Program-made: the position numbers and the translations under genes
Notes under the pieces: generated by a model
Told to the model about the DNA's origin: nothing
Seen by the model: the letters and a program-made list of their open reading frames with translations, nothing else
The model's database searches: none
NCBI GenBank assembly: GCA_016748015.1
Contig: JAAOMT010000523.1
Coordinates: 618,156-682,155, forward strand
Direction: 5' to 3'
From: Geosiphon pyriformis
Lineage: Eukaryota; Glomeromycota; Glomeromycetes; Archaeosporales; Geosiphonaceae
Length of the DNA: 64,000 nt
In this document: positions 44,721 through 54,874 of the stretch, piece after piece
Numbering within the stretch: the stretch's first letter is position 1
How the letters are laid out: each line of letters begins with the position of its first letter

Positions 44721-46795
44721 GTTGGGTTTTAGACATAGTTAGTTCCCAAATTTTGCTGTTGAGATCTAGTTTGCTGGGTGGCTAAACTGGAGATTGGTTG
44801 GTGCATTACTATCACCAATTGCCAATTCTGATAGATCTGAATAGTTCTTGGTCTTTGGGTTCTGTTTTAAGATAAGTTCTGTTCTTGGTTTTAATTGGAT
44901 TAAGGCTGATAAATAATTTAAGACTGGAATAGTTAATAAATTATCAATGCTAATGGCTAATAGATAGGTGGTTAATAAATTGGCTGCATTATTTGAGCAT
45001 AATATAATTGATATTAGTATTATTTGAGTAATTGATTACTGATGTAATTCTGAATTTGAAATTAATAATTGAAGTTTTAATACTGATTTTTTGATTATTG
45101 ATTGCTTAACCATTTGCAACATTCGAATTGCAAATGTTTTTATTTACCACAATAGTAGCAGTTATACATCTCTTGTCACTACTGTTAATTAATTAATGAT
45201 AATGATAGATGCGATTGATTTAGAGACTATTTGAGTTCTCTGGATTATTGTGGCATTGTGGTAATTAATAGATGGCTTGATTATTAGCTAAATATTTCTC
45301 TAGTTTTTGATTAAGAGATTTACTGAATTGTTTCAACTTGAAGTCCAATTCAGATGATTTGTTTATTACTAGATTAATGGCTTAAACATGGTTAGCTTTT
45401 AGCTTGGCTAATCCAAAATCTCAGGCATAAGTAACTGCATCTTAAAAAGTTTGTGAGTATATTAGACATATGTACTGAAAGATACTACTGTGTAATTCAT
45501 GAATAAACTGGTTTAAGATCTGTAATGCTGTAAAGTAATTTGTGTTAATTGTCTGTATCTGGCACAGATTTTTATGGAGGCATTCTAGATAAGTAATAAC
45601 TGCTTCAATGTCTTCTTGTTTGATAGTTGTGAAAGTATTTGTTAAACAGTTAATACTATTATTATTACTAAAATATCTTAGAAATTCTAGTTTAAATGCA
45701 TTAAAGTCTTGGAGTTTTTGAATTAGACTTTAATAATATGAGTTGACAGTATCTTGAAAAAAGTATGAAATTGCCTGTAATGTTTTGGCATCATTTTATC
45801 TATTGGCTGCAATAGCTTTTTTTACATCATTAAGCCATACTTGTGTATTGTTTTTCTTGCCAATAAATTTCTTGAGTTTTACAATTGGTGTGTATACTAT
45901 TGGTGCTAATAGTAGTTGTTCTTGTTATGGTTGTAGTTGTTATTAAAATTGTTGTTGAAATGGTAGTTGTGGCTGTTGTTGTTGCTATTTAGCAATTGGA
46001 GCAACTGGTGAGTTTATCATAATTACTGAAGATAAGTTTTGGGAAACAATAGGGGTGGAGTTTAGATTGTTTGGGTTTTTCTAAGTTTAAACAATCAGAG
46101 TTTGTATTTCTGGGTTTTTTGAAATTGGGTTTTGATAATTAAATTCTTAATCTTCATTTTTCTTTTCTTTTAATTTTATTACTATTCAAAAACTAGTGGT
46201 TTCGAAATTTGGTTGAGGTGATGGTGATCAAAATTTTGATGACATTAGAAATTGTGATTTAAATTTCTTAAAATAATCACCATAAGTTCTTAATAATTCT
46301 GGTTTCTTCTGTTTACTTTAAAATAGAATTCTGCTTAATGGTGTTGTCATGTTTGCTGTAAATGTGTCTGTTAATGTTATATTAATAATACATCTGAGTA
46401 TGTGATAATATAATGAATTAGCTGGTAAATTAATTCTTTGTTTTTTTCAAGTAGATAATTGTATTTGCTTTGGGATTTCTGTTGGTGTTTGTAGTTTTCA
46501 TTTGTCTTTTTCTGCACAGATAATAAGAAATGTTTGTTGGATGTGATTTTCAATTTTTTTGTTGAGTTTAGTGATGATTAAGATAAAGTTGTAGTTTAAT
46601 AATAAGCTAGTATATTGAATTAATTTGTTGTAGAAATTTTTTTTTGCTGATTTGGTATTTACTAGTTTTCCCAAAAAATATTTAATTCTTTTATTAACAT
46701 AAAAATTAAAAACTGATTCTACTGATAGTTGGTTGTTAATCAATTTTAAGTGTTAACAGTAGTGTTGAAATAAAAATTTTACGAATCTTAGATGA
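44721..46795 (-). pseudogene. gag: Gag (copy D), main part
   Basis: Knuckle near 45130-45175: C-Y-Y-C-G-K-stop-K-H-L-Q-F-E-C; Cys and His are intact but a Gln codon is TAA. Capsid at 45420-45920 with NSINCLTNTFTTIKQEDIEA and YLECLHKNLCQIQTIN. The N-terminal block 46498-46743 reads NNQLSVESVFNFYVNKRIKY and AKKNFYNKLIQYTSLL. The solo LTR at 46796 separates the first codons, which lie at 47776-47850. Confidence 0.82.
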
Positions 46796-47775
46796 TGTTA
46801 CAAATGATTATTTGGGGTCTTAAATTAAATAACAAACCCATAACTTGGTGCTCAATTAATATAATAATGTTGATTTCTGAAGGTTGTTTATATCTGAAGG
46901 GTTTTTTTGTGTTGGTTGAGTCTTTTGTATAATAAACAGAGATTTATTTGTTGTCTTCTCAATAGCCTCTCAGAATTGTAATTTCATTGAATTTCTTTTT
47001 TAGTGTGATGGCTGGTAATCTTGGCAGAGATGCCCTTCTGGTAAGCTATCCTTAAATTCTCAATTTCTATACCCTTCCTTTGGGGTCTTTTATCAGGCTA
47101 TCCATAACATCAATAACTTAGCACTTTAATCCTTTAATCAATTAATAAAACAGAGAAATAACAAAGAAAATAAAAGGAGATAAAAAAAAATAAGAAATAA
47201 GCCAAGATAATAAAAGTTAGTATCCTGTCAATAGCCATGATCAAGAGTTATTGTTTTAGAGTAGTTAAGTATCAGTTACTATTAATATAAAGTATTAATA
47301 GTGAAAAGTAGATTTGAAATAGTAAATAATTATTTATTTGATTTTTGAGATGTGGAAAGTTGCTTAGATCAAATCTAAACTGAGAGATCCCAGAATTCTA
47401 ATAATTATGACTTGTGAGTTTAATTGACTCTAAGAGTCTTATTGACTCTTAGTCTTCTTGATTAATTTTCTAGCTTCTAATACTACTGCTATATATACAT
47501 AAATTTTATTGTACAAGATTCCTTGAATTCCTTAATTCTCTAACTAGGAATCCTGGAATTTCTGAAATCTTGCAATTTTTTTGAGAAGAATTCTAGAATC
47601 CTGCAATTCTTTTGAGAAGAATTCTGGAATCTTGCAATTCCTCATATGAGAATTCTGAAATTTTTGTAAGCTTACAATTCTTTTAAAAGAAATCCTGGAA
47701 TTCTACTTTTACTATGTTTATTTTGATTGGCTAATTTATGTACTAATATTTAATTTCTATATTCTATGAATAACA
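46796..47775 (-). repeat. Solo LTR, family 1, inserted in copy D gag
   Basis: TGTTACAAATGATTATTTGG at the left, CTATGAATAACA at the right. Flanks ATGA (46792-46795) and ATAG (47776-47779) both differ by one G-to-A step from ATGG, the base order of the uninterrupted site in copy E (near 58781-58784), so a 4-bp duplication of ATGG is inferred. Subtype a with the extra TGACTC segment at 47410-47465. Hairpin 1 at 47229-47253, hairpin 2 at 47278-47302, TATA near 47490. Confidence 0.92.
47278..47302 (-). other. Hairpin 2 with paired changes
   Basis: Arms ACTATTAATA / TATTAATAGT around TAAAG. Compared with 32431-32455, two C-G pairs have both partners changed to T-A, so pairing is fully kept. Confidence 0.65.
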
Positions 47776-47851
47776 ATAGTTTGTTTCTCTTTTTTCTAAT
47801 TCTGTTATTTTTGAATGGTTGTTGTTAATGCTAGTTTTTTGTAAAATTATA

Positions 47852-47868
47852 TCTCACAAAGAGCACCA
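47852..47868 (-). other. Primer binding site, copy D
   Basis: TCTCACAAAGAGCACCA (plus strand), a transition-decayed form of the copy C site, 2 bp from the LTR. Confidence 0.7.
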
Positions 47869-47870
47869 AA

Positions 47871-48774
47871 TATTACAAGTAATTATTTGGGGTCTCAAAT
47901 CAAATAACAAATCTGTAATTTGGTGCTTAATAATTGAAGATTGGGTAATATTTGAAGGTTTTTATAATCTGAAGATTTTGGTTAAGTTCTTTGTATAATA
48001 GACAGAAATTCAAATGTTGTCTTAGTAGTCTTTTAAAATTGCAATTCTGTTTAATTTCTGTTTTTAACATAGTGGCCAATTTATTTTAACAGTCATGCCC
48101 TTCTGGTAAGCTATTCCTAAATTCCTAAACTCTATACCTTTTTTTTGAAGTTTTTTACCAGACTATTTTTAACATCAATTACTTAATGCTTAATCTCTTT
48201 AATTAGTTAGTAAATAATTAATAAAACAAAAAAAAAGAAAGAAAAGAAAATAAATAGATAAGCCAAGACAAAAAAGAGTTGGTATTCTATTAATAGCCAT
48301 GATTAAGAGCTATTGGTTCAATGTTATTAAGTATTGGCAACTATTAACATAAATTATTGATAATAAAAAAATGGATTAGAATGGTAATAACTATTTTATT
48401 AATATTTGATGTTTCTATTTCAAGTTATAAAATACTATCATATAAAAAGATAAGTATGAAATTGAAACTAGAGATTTTAAAACTAAGAATTCTGTTCTTT
48501 TTATTTCTAATACTACTGCTATATATACATAAATTTTGTTATATGAGATTCCTTGAATTTTTTAATTCTTTAGCCAGAAAATCTGTAATTCCTTAAGAGA
48601 AATTCTGGAATTCTGGAATTCTGGAATCCTGTGATTTCTTATATAAAAATTCTAGGTTTTTCTGGAATTCTGCAATTTCTTTAAAAAAAATCCTAGAATT
48701 TCACTTTTACTATGTCTTATTTTAATTGGCTAATTTATATAATAATATATAATTCCTATATTTTATGAATAATA
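47871..48774 (-). repeat. 5' LTR of copy D (subtype a)
   Basis: TATTACAAGTAATTATTTGG at the left, TTATGAATAATA at the right. TATATATAC near 48521-48530, GAATTC array at 48545-48715, ATTGG near 48725. Hairpin 1 (TAATAGC/GCTATTG) at 48291-48315; hairpin 2 is damaged (48341-48366). Confidence 0.9.
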
Positions 48775-48783
48775 CTGCATAAA

Positions 48784-49380
48784 CAATGTTGATATGTTTA
48801 ATAATTTGAAGTATATTATTGATATAAATGATGATATGTTTTATAATTTGATATCTCTATGGGCATATGAGTCTGTTAATATTAAAATTAACTCTTTGAA
48901 AACAGTTAAATAGTTGGTTGGTTCTTGTAATATTACTTTATTTGATATTATTCAAAAAATATTATCTTTAAATAAGTTTTCTTTTGTTGTATTAATTTAG
49001 CATAACCTAAACTGGCTCAAGTAGCTGGTTACATATAGAAAGTACATGAATTATATTTAGCATTAAAATATTTAGTTTGTTTCTAATTTCTAGATAATAG
49101 TTGGGCTTTGCTTGTTAAATCTAATAAAAAAAAAATATATTTGTTTAATAAAATTAAAAGTGTTATAAAATTAAGTTAAAGCTAATTAGTTTGTAATAAT
49201 ATATTATTATATATTTCAAGTTATTAAAACTGTTTTTATTTGTAAATTGATTTTAAAAAAAATAGAATATTAAGATTTTTTTATTAATTAAAAAAAGTTA
49301 TTTTTTTTAAAATAAATTTAAAACTAAGTTAATTAATTTTTACTAATTATATAATCTTTAAAATTAGTAATTTTTTTTTT
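48784..49380 (+). pseudogene. LINE fragment K: C-terminal end and 3' UTR
   Basis: Plus strand: MFNNLKYIIDINDDMFYNLI, SLWAYESVNIKINSLKTVK, LVGSCNITLFDIIQKILSLN, KFSFVVLI then TAG (about 48796-49000). This matches my memory of the C terminus of LINE-type proteins of mycorrhizal fungi, but no enzyme domain is present. The downstream CTGGCTCAAGTAGCTGGTTA is the complement of the 3' UTR found at the ends of LINEs J, I and F, which confirms orientation. Confidence 0.6.
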
Positions 49381-49393
49381 ATGAGTGCAGCCC

Positions 49394-49732
49394 AACCACT
49401 ATCTAGTATACAAAAACAAATAAGTGAATTAAATTAAACATAGCTTATGTATTTTTTATATATGACTAGTCATTTAAGCCAATTAAAATAGCACTACATA
49501 TTTATAAAAACTTTTACATTATTGTTCAAACCAGAAAAAACAAACATAGATTATGTGAACCAAAACTGACAGTAAAGAATTTAACAATACTAAGCAAATA
49601 AACCATATTTTTAGATATAATACTGAACAAACCATATGACAGACTAAACATTACTTCTGCATCACAAACCAAACTACTTTTTTTATGTCTGCCCTAAACT
49701 TAAATCTCAACAATTACAACTTATTATAATGC
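49394..49732 (-). pseudogene. LINE F, 3' part (left of copy E)
   Basis: Minus strand: the 3' UTR (GGCTTAAATGACTAGTCATA, about 49440-49480), then the C terminus with ...KKVVWFVMQK and LLRFKFRADIKKVVW (49660-49725), corresponding to RFKYRVKLEKAGLVED in LINE J. It is cut at 49732 by copy E and resumes at 60681: joining both sides at the ATGC and CTCA duplications restores one continuous frame. Confidence 0.75.
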
Positions 49733-50542
49733 TGTTACAGGTGATTATTTGGGATCTCAAATCAAATAGCAAACTCATAACTTGGTGCTTGGCTGATCTT
49801 CTGGTGTTGATATTTGAAGGTTTTGTTGTAGAGTTTTTTGTATAATGAACAGAAATTTAATTGATGGTTTTATCTGTAGCTTCCCAAAACCTCAGTTTTG
49901 TCAAATTTTTTTCTTAGCATGATGGCTGGTAATTCTCTTGGTAAGCTATTCTCAAATCTATGAATGTTGTATCCTTGTTTTATAGGTCTTTTACTAGTTT
50001 CTATGACATTTGTATTTCAGCGCTTAATCCTTAATAAATTTAGTAAAACCAAAGAAATAACAAAAAGAAATAAAAAAAAATAAAGAAATGAGTAAAAGCA
50101 ATTACAAGTTAGTATCCTGTCAATAGCTGTGATCAAAAGCTATTGTTCCAGTGTAGTTAAGTATCAATTATTATTAACATGAAGTGTTGATAGTAAAGAG
50201 TGGATTGAAATAGGGAATAATTATTTATTGATATTTGTGAATAGAAGGTTGTTTAGATCAGATCTAAACTGGGAGGTCTGTCTTTTCTACTTCTAATACT
50301 ACTGTTATATATACATAAATAAGATTCCTCAATTCCTCAATTTTTTACACCAGGAATCCTGCAATTTTTTTTGAAAAGAATCCTAGAATTCTAGAATTCT
50401 GTGATTCCTTGTACAAGAATTTTGAAATTCCTGGAATCCTGCAATTTCTCTTGAGCGGAATCCTGAAATTCTACATTTACTATGGCTATTTTTAATTGGC
50501 TAATTTATGTGCTAATATACTTTCTATATTTTATGAATAACA
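49733..50542 (-). repeat. 3' LTR of copy E
   Basis: TGTTACAGGTGATTATTTGG at the left, TTATGAATAACA at the right. Subtype a. TATATATAC near 50309-50318, GAATTCC array at 50325-50475, hairpin 1 (arms CAATAGCT/AGCTATTG) at 50121-50145. Confidence 0.95.
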
Positions 50543-51420
50543 TTATTCTCTCCTTTTAATATTGAGCTTTGTCAAGATCTCTTAATTCTAATTCTCTGTT
50601 GTTAAGTATTTTTTGAACTTTTTTTTCAAAAATTATTTGTGTTATCTTGTTCTGTAACTCTTTGAATTGGACATTGGTTATTCTTCCTATTTGGTTAATA
50701 GTGATGTCATCCATTATTGGATTAAGTAAGATTTCTGGTTGGTCTTAAAATCCAGCATGCAATCGATAAATAGCTCTTGCTTGTGTTGTTAGATTGTTCT
50801 TTTCCACAAATTTCTTCAGTTGTTGTAGTATTGTGGTATCAAATAATTGTTTTGTTTTATCTGTGTATAAATTCTGAATATTCAAATGTTGTCCCAAGTG
50901 AAAATAACAAAAGTTTCTTGGAAATTGTTGTATTTACTATATTCAAGTTTTTTTAGTTACTTCTTAATATGTGATAATACTTGTTGGCTCTTCTATTGCC
51001 AATTTTACTTTCAGAATTATTTTTTCAATAGCATTTTTTGTTTTCTTCTGTACTTTGTATTGAGGTATTTTTCTGGTATCTCTGTATCTAATAGTTTGTT
51101 GATTGATGGTAATTTCTATATTCCATTGTTGAATTAATTGAAAGAGTTGTTGAGCTAATGAGTGAATGTCATTGGTAATTTCTATTTTCTGATGTCTTTT
51201 GTTATGTATATCATGTCTTTATATAATCTTTTGGTTGTTCAATTTTATGTGTTTGGTTCAATGATTATAATTGGTTTTAGATCTTGTGGAATCTCATCTG
51301 GTTTGACTAGTATTCTCTGTACTCTTAATTGTGGAATATTACTGGTAGATGATGATGCTATATGGTAATATTGTTTCAGTCAATCACTATGTGCTGCTTT
51401 GGTTAAGATTTTGTTGTTCA
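50543..51420 (-). pseudogene. Post-integrase region of unknown function (copy E)
   Basis: Minus strand. From the integrase end: RILVKPDEIPQDLKPIIIIE (about 51250-51320), then HDIHSLAQQLFQLIQQW, ITINQQTIRYRDTRKIPQYK, FPRNFCYFHLGQHLNIQNLY, TDKTKQLFDTTILQQLKKFV, NNLTTQARAIYRLHAGF, INQIGRITNVQFKELQNKIT, and a last LELRDLDKAQY just before the LTR. Length about 270-290 residues. Same in C and, eroded, in B. I know no matching domain. Predicted mostly helical from the Leu/Gln spacing (inference). Confidence 0.7.
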
Positions 51421-52500
51421 ATCTTTATTTATAAGCTCCATTTTCAAGAATTTTTTCTATGTGAAATAGTCTATCCTATTTGGGGTCAAATTTTCTACTC
51501 CATTGTTTTTCTACTTTGGTATAATATAGAAGTACTTTGTCTCCAATCTTGAATTCAACTGGTTTCTCTGGTAGTTGGTTGTCATGTCTTTTTTTTTGTT
51601 TTTCTTGTGACTTTTGGATGTTATTGGCTGCTCTTTACCATGTGTTTTCTAGTGTCTTCATTAAGTCATATGTTTTTCTCAACAATGTTCTTTGGAAATT
51701 TTCTTCTGTTATTGGTTCTGTTAGATATGTCTTGACTTCTATCTCAACTGGTAATGTTGCTGTTCTATCATATACTAATTTGAATGGTGTTGCTTGTGTA
51801 GTGTCTTGCTTTATTGTCCAATAAGCAAATAGTACTGATAGTATAATCAAATCCCATTTGTTCTGGTTTTTTTGGCTAATTTTGACAATGGCTTTACACA
51901 ATGTTCTATTAAATCTTTTAACTAACTCATTTGTTTGTGGATGGTATGGTGATGATAATGGTCTTTTTATTTCAAATCTTTGACTTAATTCTGCCAATGT
52001 TTTATTCACAAAGTGAGTTTCTTGATCTGATAGTAGTTCTTTTGGATATCTGTGTTGACATATTAAATCTTGATGAACAAATTTGGCAACAGATTCTGCA
52101 TCTGCTCTTTGAATGATTTTTGCTTTTGGCTATTTAGTAAGATAGTCTATGGCTATTGCAATATATCTGTTGCCTCTACTGGTGATTGTTAATGGTCCAA
52201 CTAAGTCAATTCTGATGCAGTTAAATGGTTGGCCCACTTTGATTGGTTTTAATAGTTCACTTGGTTTTGTTCTTCCTCTTCTCTGACAAGCATCACAATT
52301 CTGAACATATTGAATAATGTCTGGATACATAGATGGCCAATAGTATCTTTTTCTGGTTTTTTCTATAGTTGCTTCTTTATGGAAATGTCCTGTTATTAGA
52401 TCTGAGTGCATGTTGAACAATATTGTCTCTTTTTCTGGTTCTGTGATTACTCTGGTTGGTTGATCTAGATTTCTTCTGTTTTTCTGGTAAAGTATATTTT
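51421..52500 (-). pseudogene. pol: Integrase (copy E)
   Basis: 52130-52420: FNMHSDLITGHFHKEATIEK, YYWPSMYPDIIQYVQNCDAC (HHCC intact), FNCIRIDLVGPLTITSRGNR, YIAIAIDYLTK (first Asp). After a TAG at a Trp codon: DAESVAKFVHQDLICQHRYP, KELLSDQETHFVNKTLAELS (second Asp intact). 51635-52009: SSPYHPQTNELVKRFNRTLC, where the catalytic Glu of GLVERF reads Lys. C-terminal: KQDTTQATPFKLVYDRTATL. One lost carboxylate out of three makes it dead. Confidence 0.92.
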
Positions 52501-52619
52501 AATGGTTGATAAAATATTTTGATTGTTGTTTTATGTTGTTTTGTTTCTTTTGAGATAATTTTTCCTTAAACAATTAAGTATTTATAAAATATTGGAGTTG
52601 TTGGTATTTTTGTATATTC

Positions 52620-53085
52620 ATCTTTTGTTATATTTTTGGTTTGAACTGTTTTTAGATTTGTCTTATTTGCAACAATCCATCAGCATTTCCATTGTCTTTT
52701 CTCTTTTTATAATGTACTGTAAATGTATATAGTGATAGTGCTATTTTCTATCTTGCATGGCAATTGTTTCCAAATTTTTGATTCTGAATTAAAGTCAAAC
52801 CTTTGTGATCAGTATATACATCAAACTTTTAACTCAAGTACTCTTTCTATTTCATGACTGCTCAATAGATTGCTAAGTGTTTTAATGTTGGTGTTCCATA
52901 GTTTTTTTCAGCTGGACTTAAACTTTTGCTGGCATATACTACTGGATGTTCTCTTCCATCCGGTTTTCTCTGTGATAGTACTGCTTCCAATGCTTGGCCT
53001 GATGTATCAGTGGTGATAATGAATGGTTTACTGTGGTCTGGATAAATCAGTACTGGAGCTTGAATAAGCTTTCTTCTCAGTGTAT
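52620..53085 (-). pseudogene. pol: RNase H (copy E)
   Basis: LIYPDHSKPFIITTDTSGQA (first Asp intact), VLSQRKPDGREHPVVYASKS, NYGTPTLKHLAIYWAV (Glu now Lys), KFDVYTDHKGLTLIQNQKFG (Asp intact), GNADGLLQIRQI. Few stops. Confidence 0.9.
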
Positions 53086-54080
53086 CGAATGCTTTTTGCT
53101 AAGCTTCTGTTCATTTGTATTTTACATTCTTGGTTTGTAACAGATAAAGTGACTGAGCCAGTTTAGAAAAGTTCTTGATAAAGCAATGATAATAGCCTAC
53201 AAATCCCAAAATGCTCTTAGTTCTGTCAAACTGGTTGGTACTGGAAAGTTTTTTACTATTGCAATCTTATTTGGATCTGTTTTAATGCTGTCTTTGCTCA
53301 CTACATATCAAAAACTTAAGTTCTGTTTTTCCAAAGAAACATTTGTTTGCATTCAACTTTAATCTTGCTCTTCTAAGTCTTTTAAATACTTGTTGGAGAT
53401 GATGTAAATAATCATCAAATGTTTTTAAAAACACATTGGTGTTATCCAAGTATACAACTACTGATTTCTATAGTAGCCCAGTATAAACAATTTCCATAAG
53501 TTACTGGAAAGTTGCTGAAGCATTCATCAAGCCAAATAGCATGACTTCGAACTCAAAATTCTCTTCCCATGTTGTGAAAGCTGTCTTCTCTTTATCTTCT
53601 GGTTTCATGGCTACTTGTCAGTAACCACTGTTTAAGTCTAAAGTTGAGAACTATTTCTTTTTTCCAAAAGCATTGAACAGTTCTTGAATCTTTGGCATTG
53701 GGTAACTATCTTCTTTGGTTACTTTATTTAATTTTCAGTAATCCACACAAAAGCAGATTTTTCCATTCTTCTTCTGGACTAGTACTACTGGTAACAACCA
53801 TAAGCTCATTGATGGTTAAATTAACCCATTGTCAAGCATCCAGTTGATTTCTTGATGAATGATCTCATGGCTGGCTGGTGGTATTCTGTATGCTTTCTAT
53901 TTAATTGGCATTGCATCTTCAGTCTTGATTTGATGTTAGATGATATCAGTTTTGCCAAATTCATTTTTGTTGGCAAAAATGTCATTGAAGTTGTTAAGTA
54001 ATATCTTGAGTTGCATATGTTGTAATAGATCTAGATTTCCTAAGTTTATCTGTTTCAATTGTTCTAGTTGGAGCAGATAA
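53086..54080 (-). pseudogene. pol: Reverse transcriptase (copy E)
   Basis: LEQINLGNLDLLQHMQLKIL (54000-54060), FGKTDIIQHQIKTEDAMPIK, YRIPPASHEIIHQEINWMLD, PVVLVQKKNGKICFCVDY, DLNSGY-x-QVAMKPEDKEKT (TGA at Trp), FEFEVMLFGLMNASATFQ, VVVYLDNTNVFLKTFDDYLH (YxDD as Y-L-D-N), LKLNANKCFFGKTELKFL, and thumb IKTDPNKIAIVKNFPVPTSL. The downstream part is in the next frame near 53220-53310. Confidence 0.92.
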
Positions 54081-54088
54081 CATTCTTC

Positions 54089-54874
54089 TTATCCATATGT
54101 GGTTTGAGATGTGATATCTACATATTCACACAATTGTGGAAAGTTTGGAATGGTGTCTAAGAGTTGGTTCTCAATTTCTGTGGTCAAGTATCCAATGGTA
54201 GTATTTTCTGATATCTTGATAATATCTCCCATGTTGTTGTAAATGGAGATTTTAATATGACTGTGGTTTTTGGCTGGTATGTGTAGATTGACTAATCCAA
54301 TTTTTCTTGATTCACAAAGTGTTGCTTCTGTCTCGAGAATTTGAACCTGATTCTTCACTTTTCTTTCTATGGTTACTATGTACTGGTCGTATGATGGAAT
54401 AGAAATTGGTTGATGGATAAAAATAATTTGTCTCTTATCAACAATTTCTTCCTCTGTCATATTAACTGGTACATTTATTCTACTTGTAAATCTGAATCCC
54501 TGTATCTCTTTAGCTGTAATCTTTAATTCTTCTCTGTTTTTTACTAATACTAATTGAGCTATTTTAACCAGAGGCAGGAATATTGTCTGTGCTATTTTTT
54601 TGTTTAGATCTATAATATATGGCTTTTCTTAGTTATTTTGTAGCATCACAATAATATTTCTTATGTATCCTGCATCAATTATTCTTTTTTTAATGTTAAT
54701 TCTCTTTTTGGTTAAGCTACTTCTAGATGCTAACTGAACCATTGTTGTTGCTGGAATTTCCAGCACTATTTTGAAATCAATACAGGTGTGTGAATGGGGT
54801 TTCAATTTGATGGGATCTTTTTTTGGATATTTCAGATCAAACCCTACATCAGTATCATGCACATGTTCTGGCAT
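54089..54874 (-). pseudogene. dUTPase with all five motifs, and linker (copy E)
   Basis: 54629-54874: MPEHVHDTDVGFDLKYPKKD is motif 1 with its Asp intact; LASRSSLTKKRINI is motif 2; RIIDAGYIRNIIVMLQNN is motif 3 with Asp and Tyr intact. After one TAA, DLNKKIAQTIFLPLVKIAQL is motif 4 and AKEIQGFRFTSRINVPVNM motif 5 (usual RGxxGFGSTG). The linker 54089-54460 follows: MTEEEIVDKRQIIF, PSYDQYIVTIERKVKNQVQI, NHSHIKISIYNNMGDIIKIS, TTIGYLTTEIENQLL, ending QTTYG before the RT. Position between protease and RT within one polyprotein is unusual for Ty3/gypsy elements. Confidence 0.9.

Larger units (their letters stand above)
41905..48774 (-). mobile_element. Ty3/gypsy copy D (family 1), 3' half missing
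   Basis: Minus strand: 5' LTR 47871-48774, primer site 47852-47868, gag (split by a solo LTR), protease, Cys-rich region, dUTPase, then RT only up to a GHIISKN-like block at 41905-41935. The RT is cut by the LTR of copy C. RNase H, integrase and 3' LTR are absent, and no continuation is found on the far side of copy C. An internal deletion lies near 42374. Confidence 0.9.

Noticed and set aside
48357-48596. 79-codon plus-strand frame in the 5' LTR of copy D
   Set aside because: It lies wholly inside an LTR and is not kept in the other LTRs.
50886-51552. Plus-strand Phe/Tyr/Leu-rich frames in the post-integrase region of copy E, which could pass for an envelope-like membrane protein
   Set aside because: The strand is opposite to the element, and the minus strand gives the sequence conserved with copy C.
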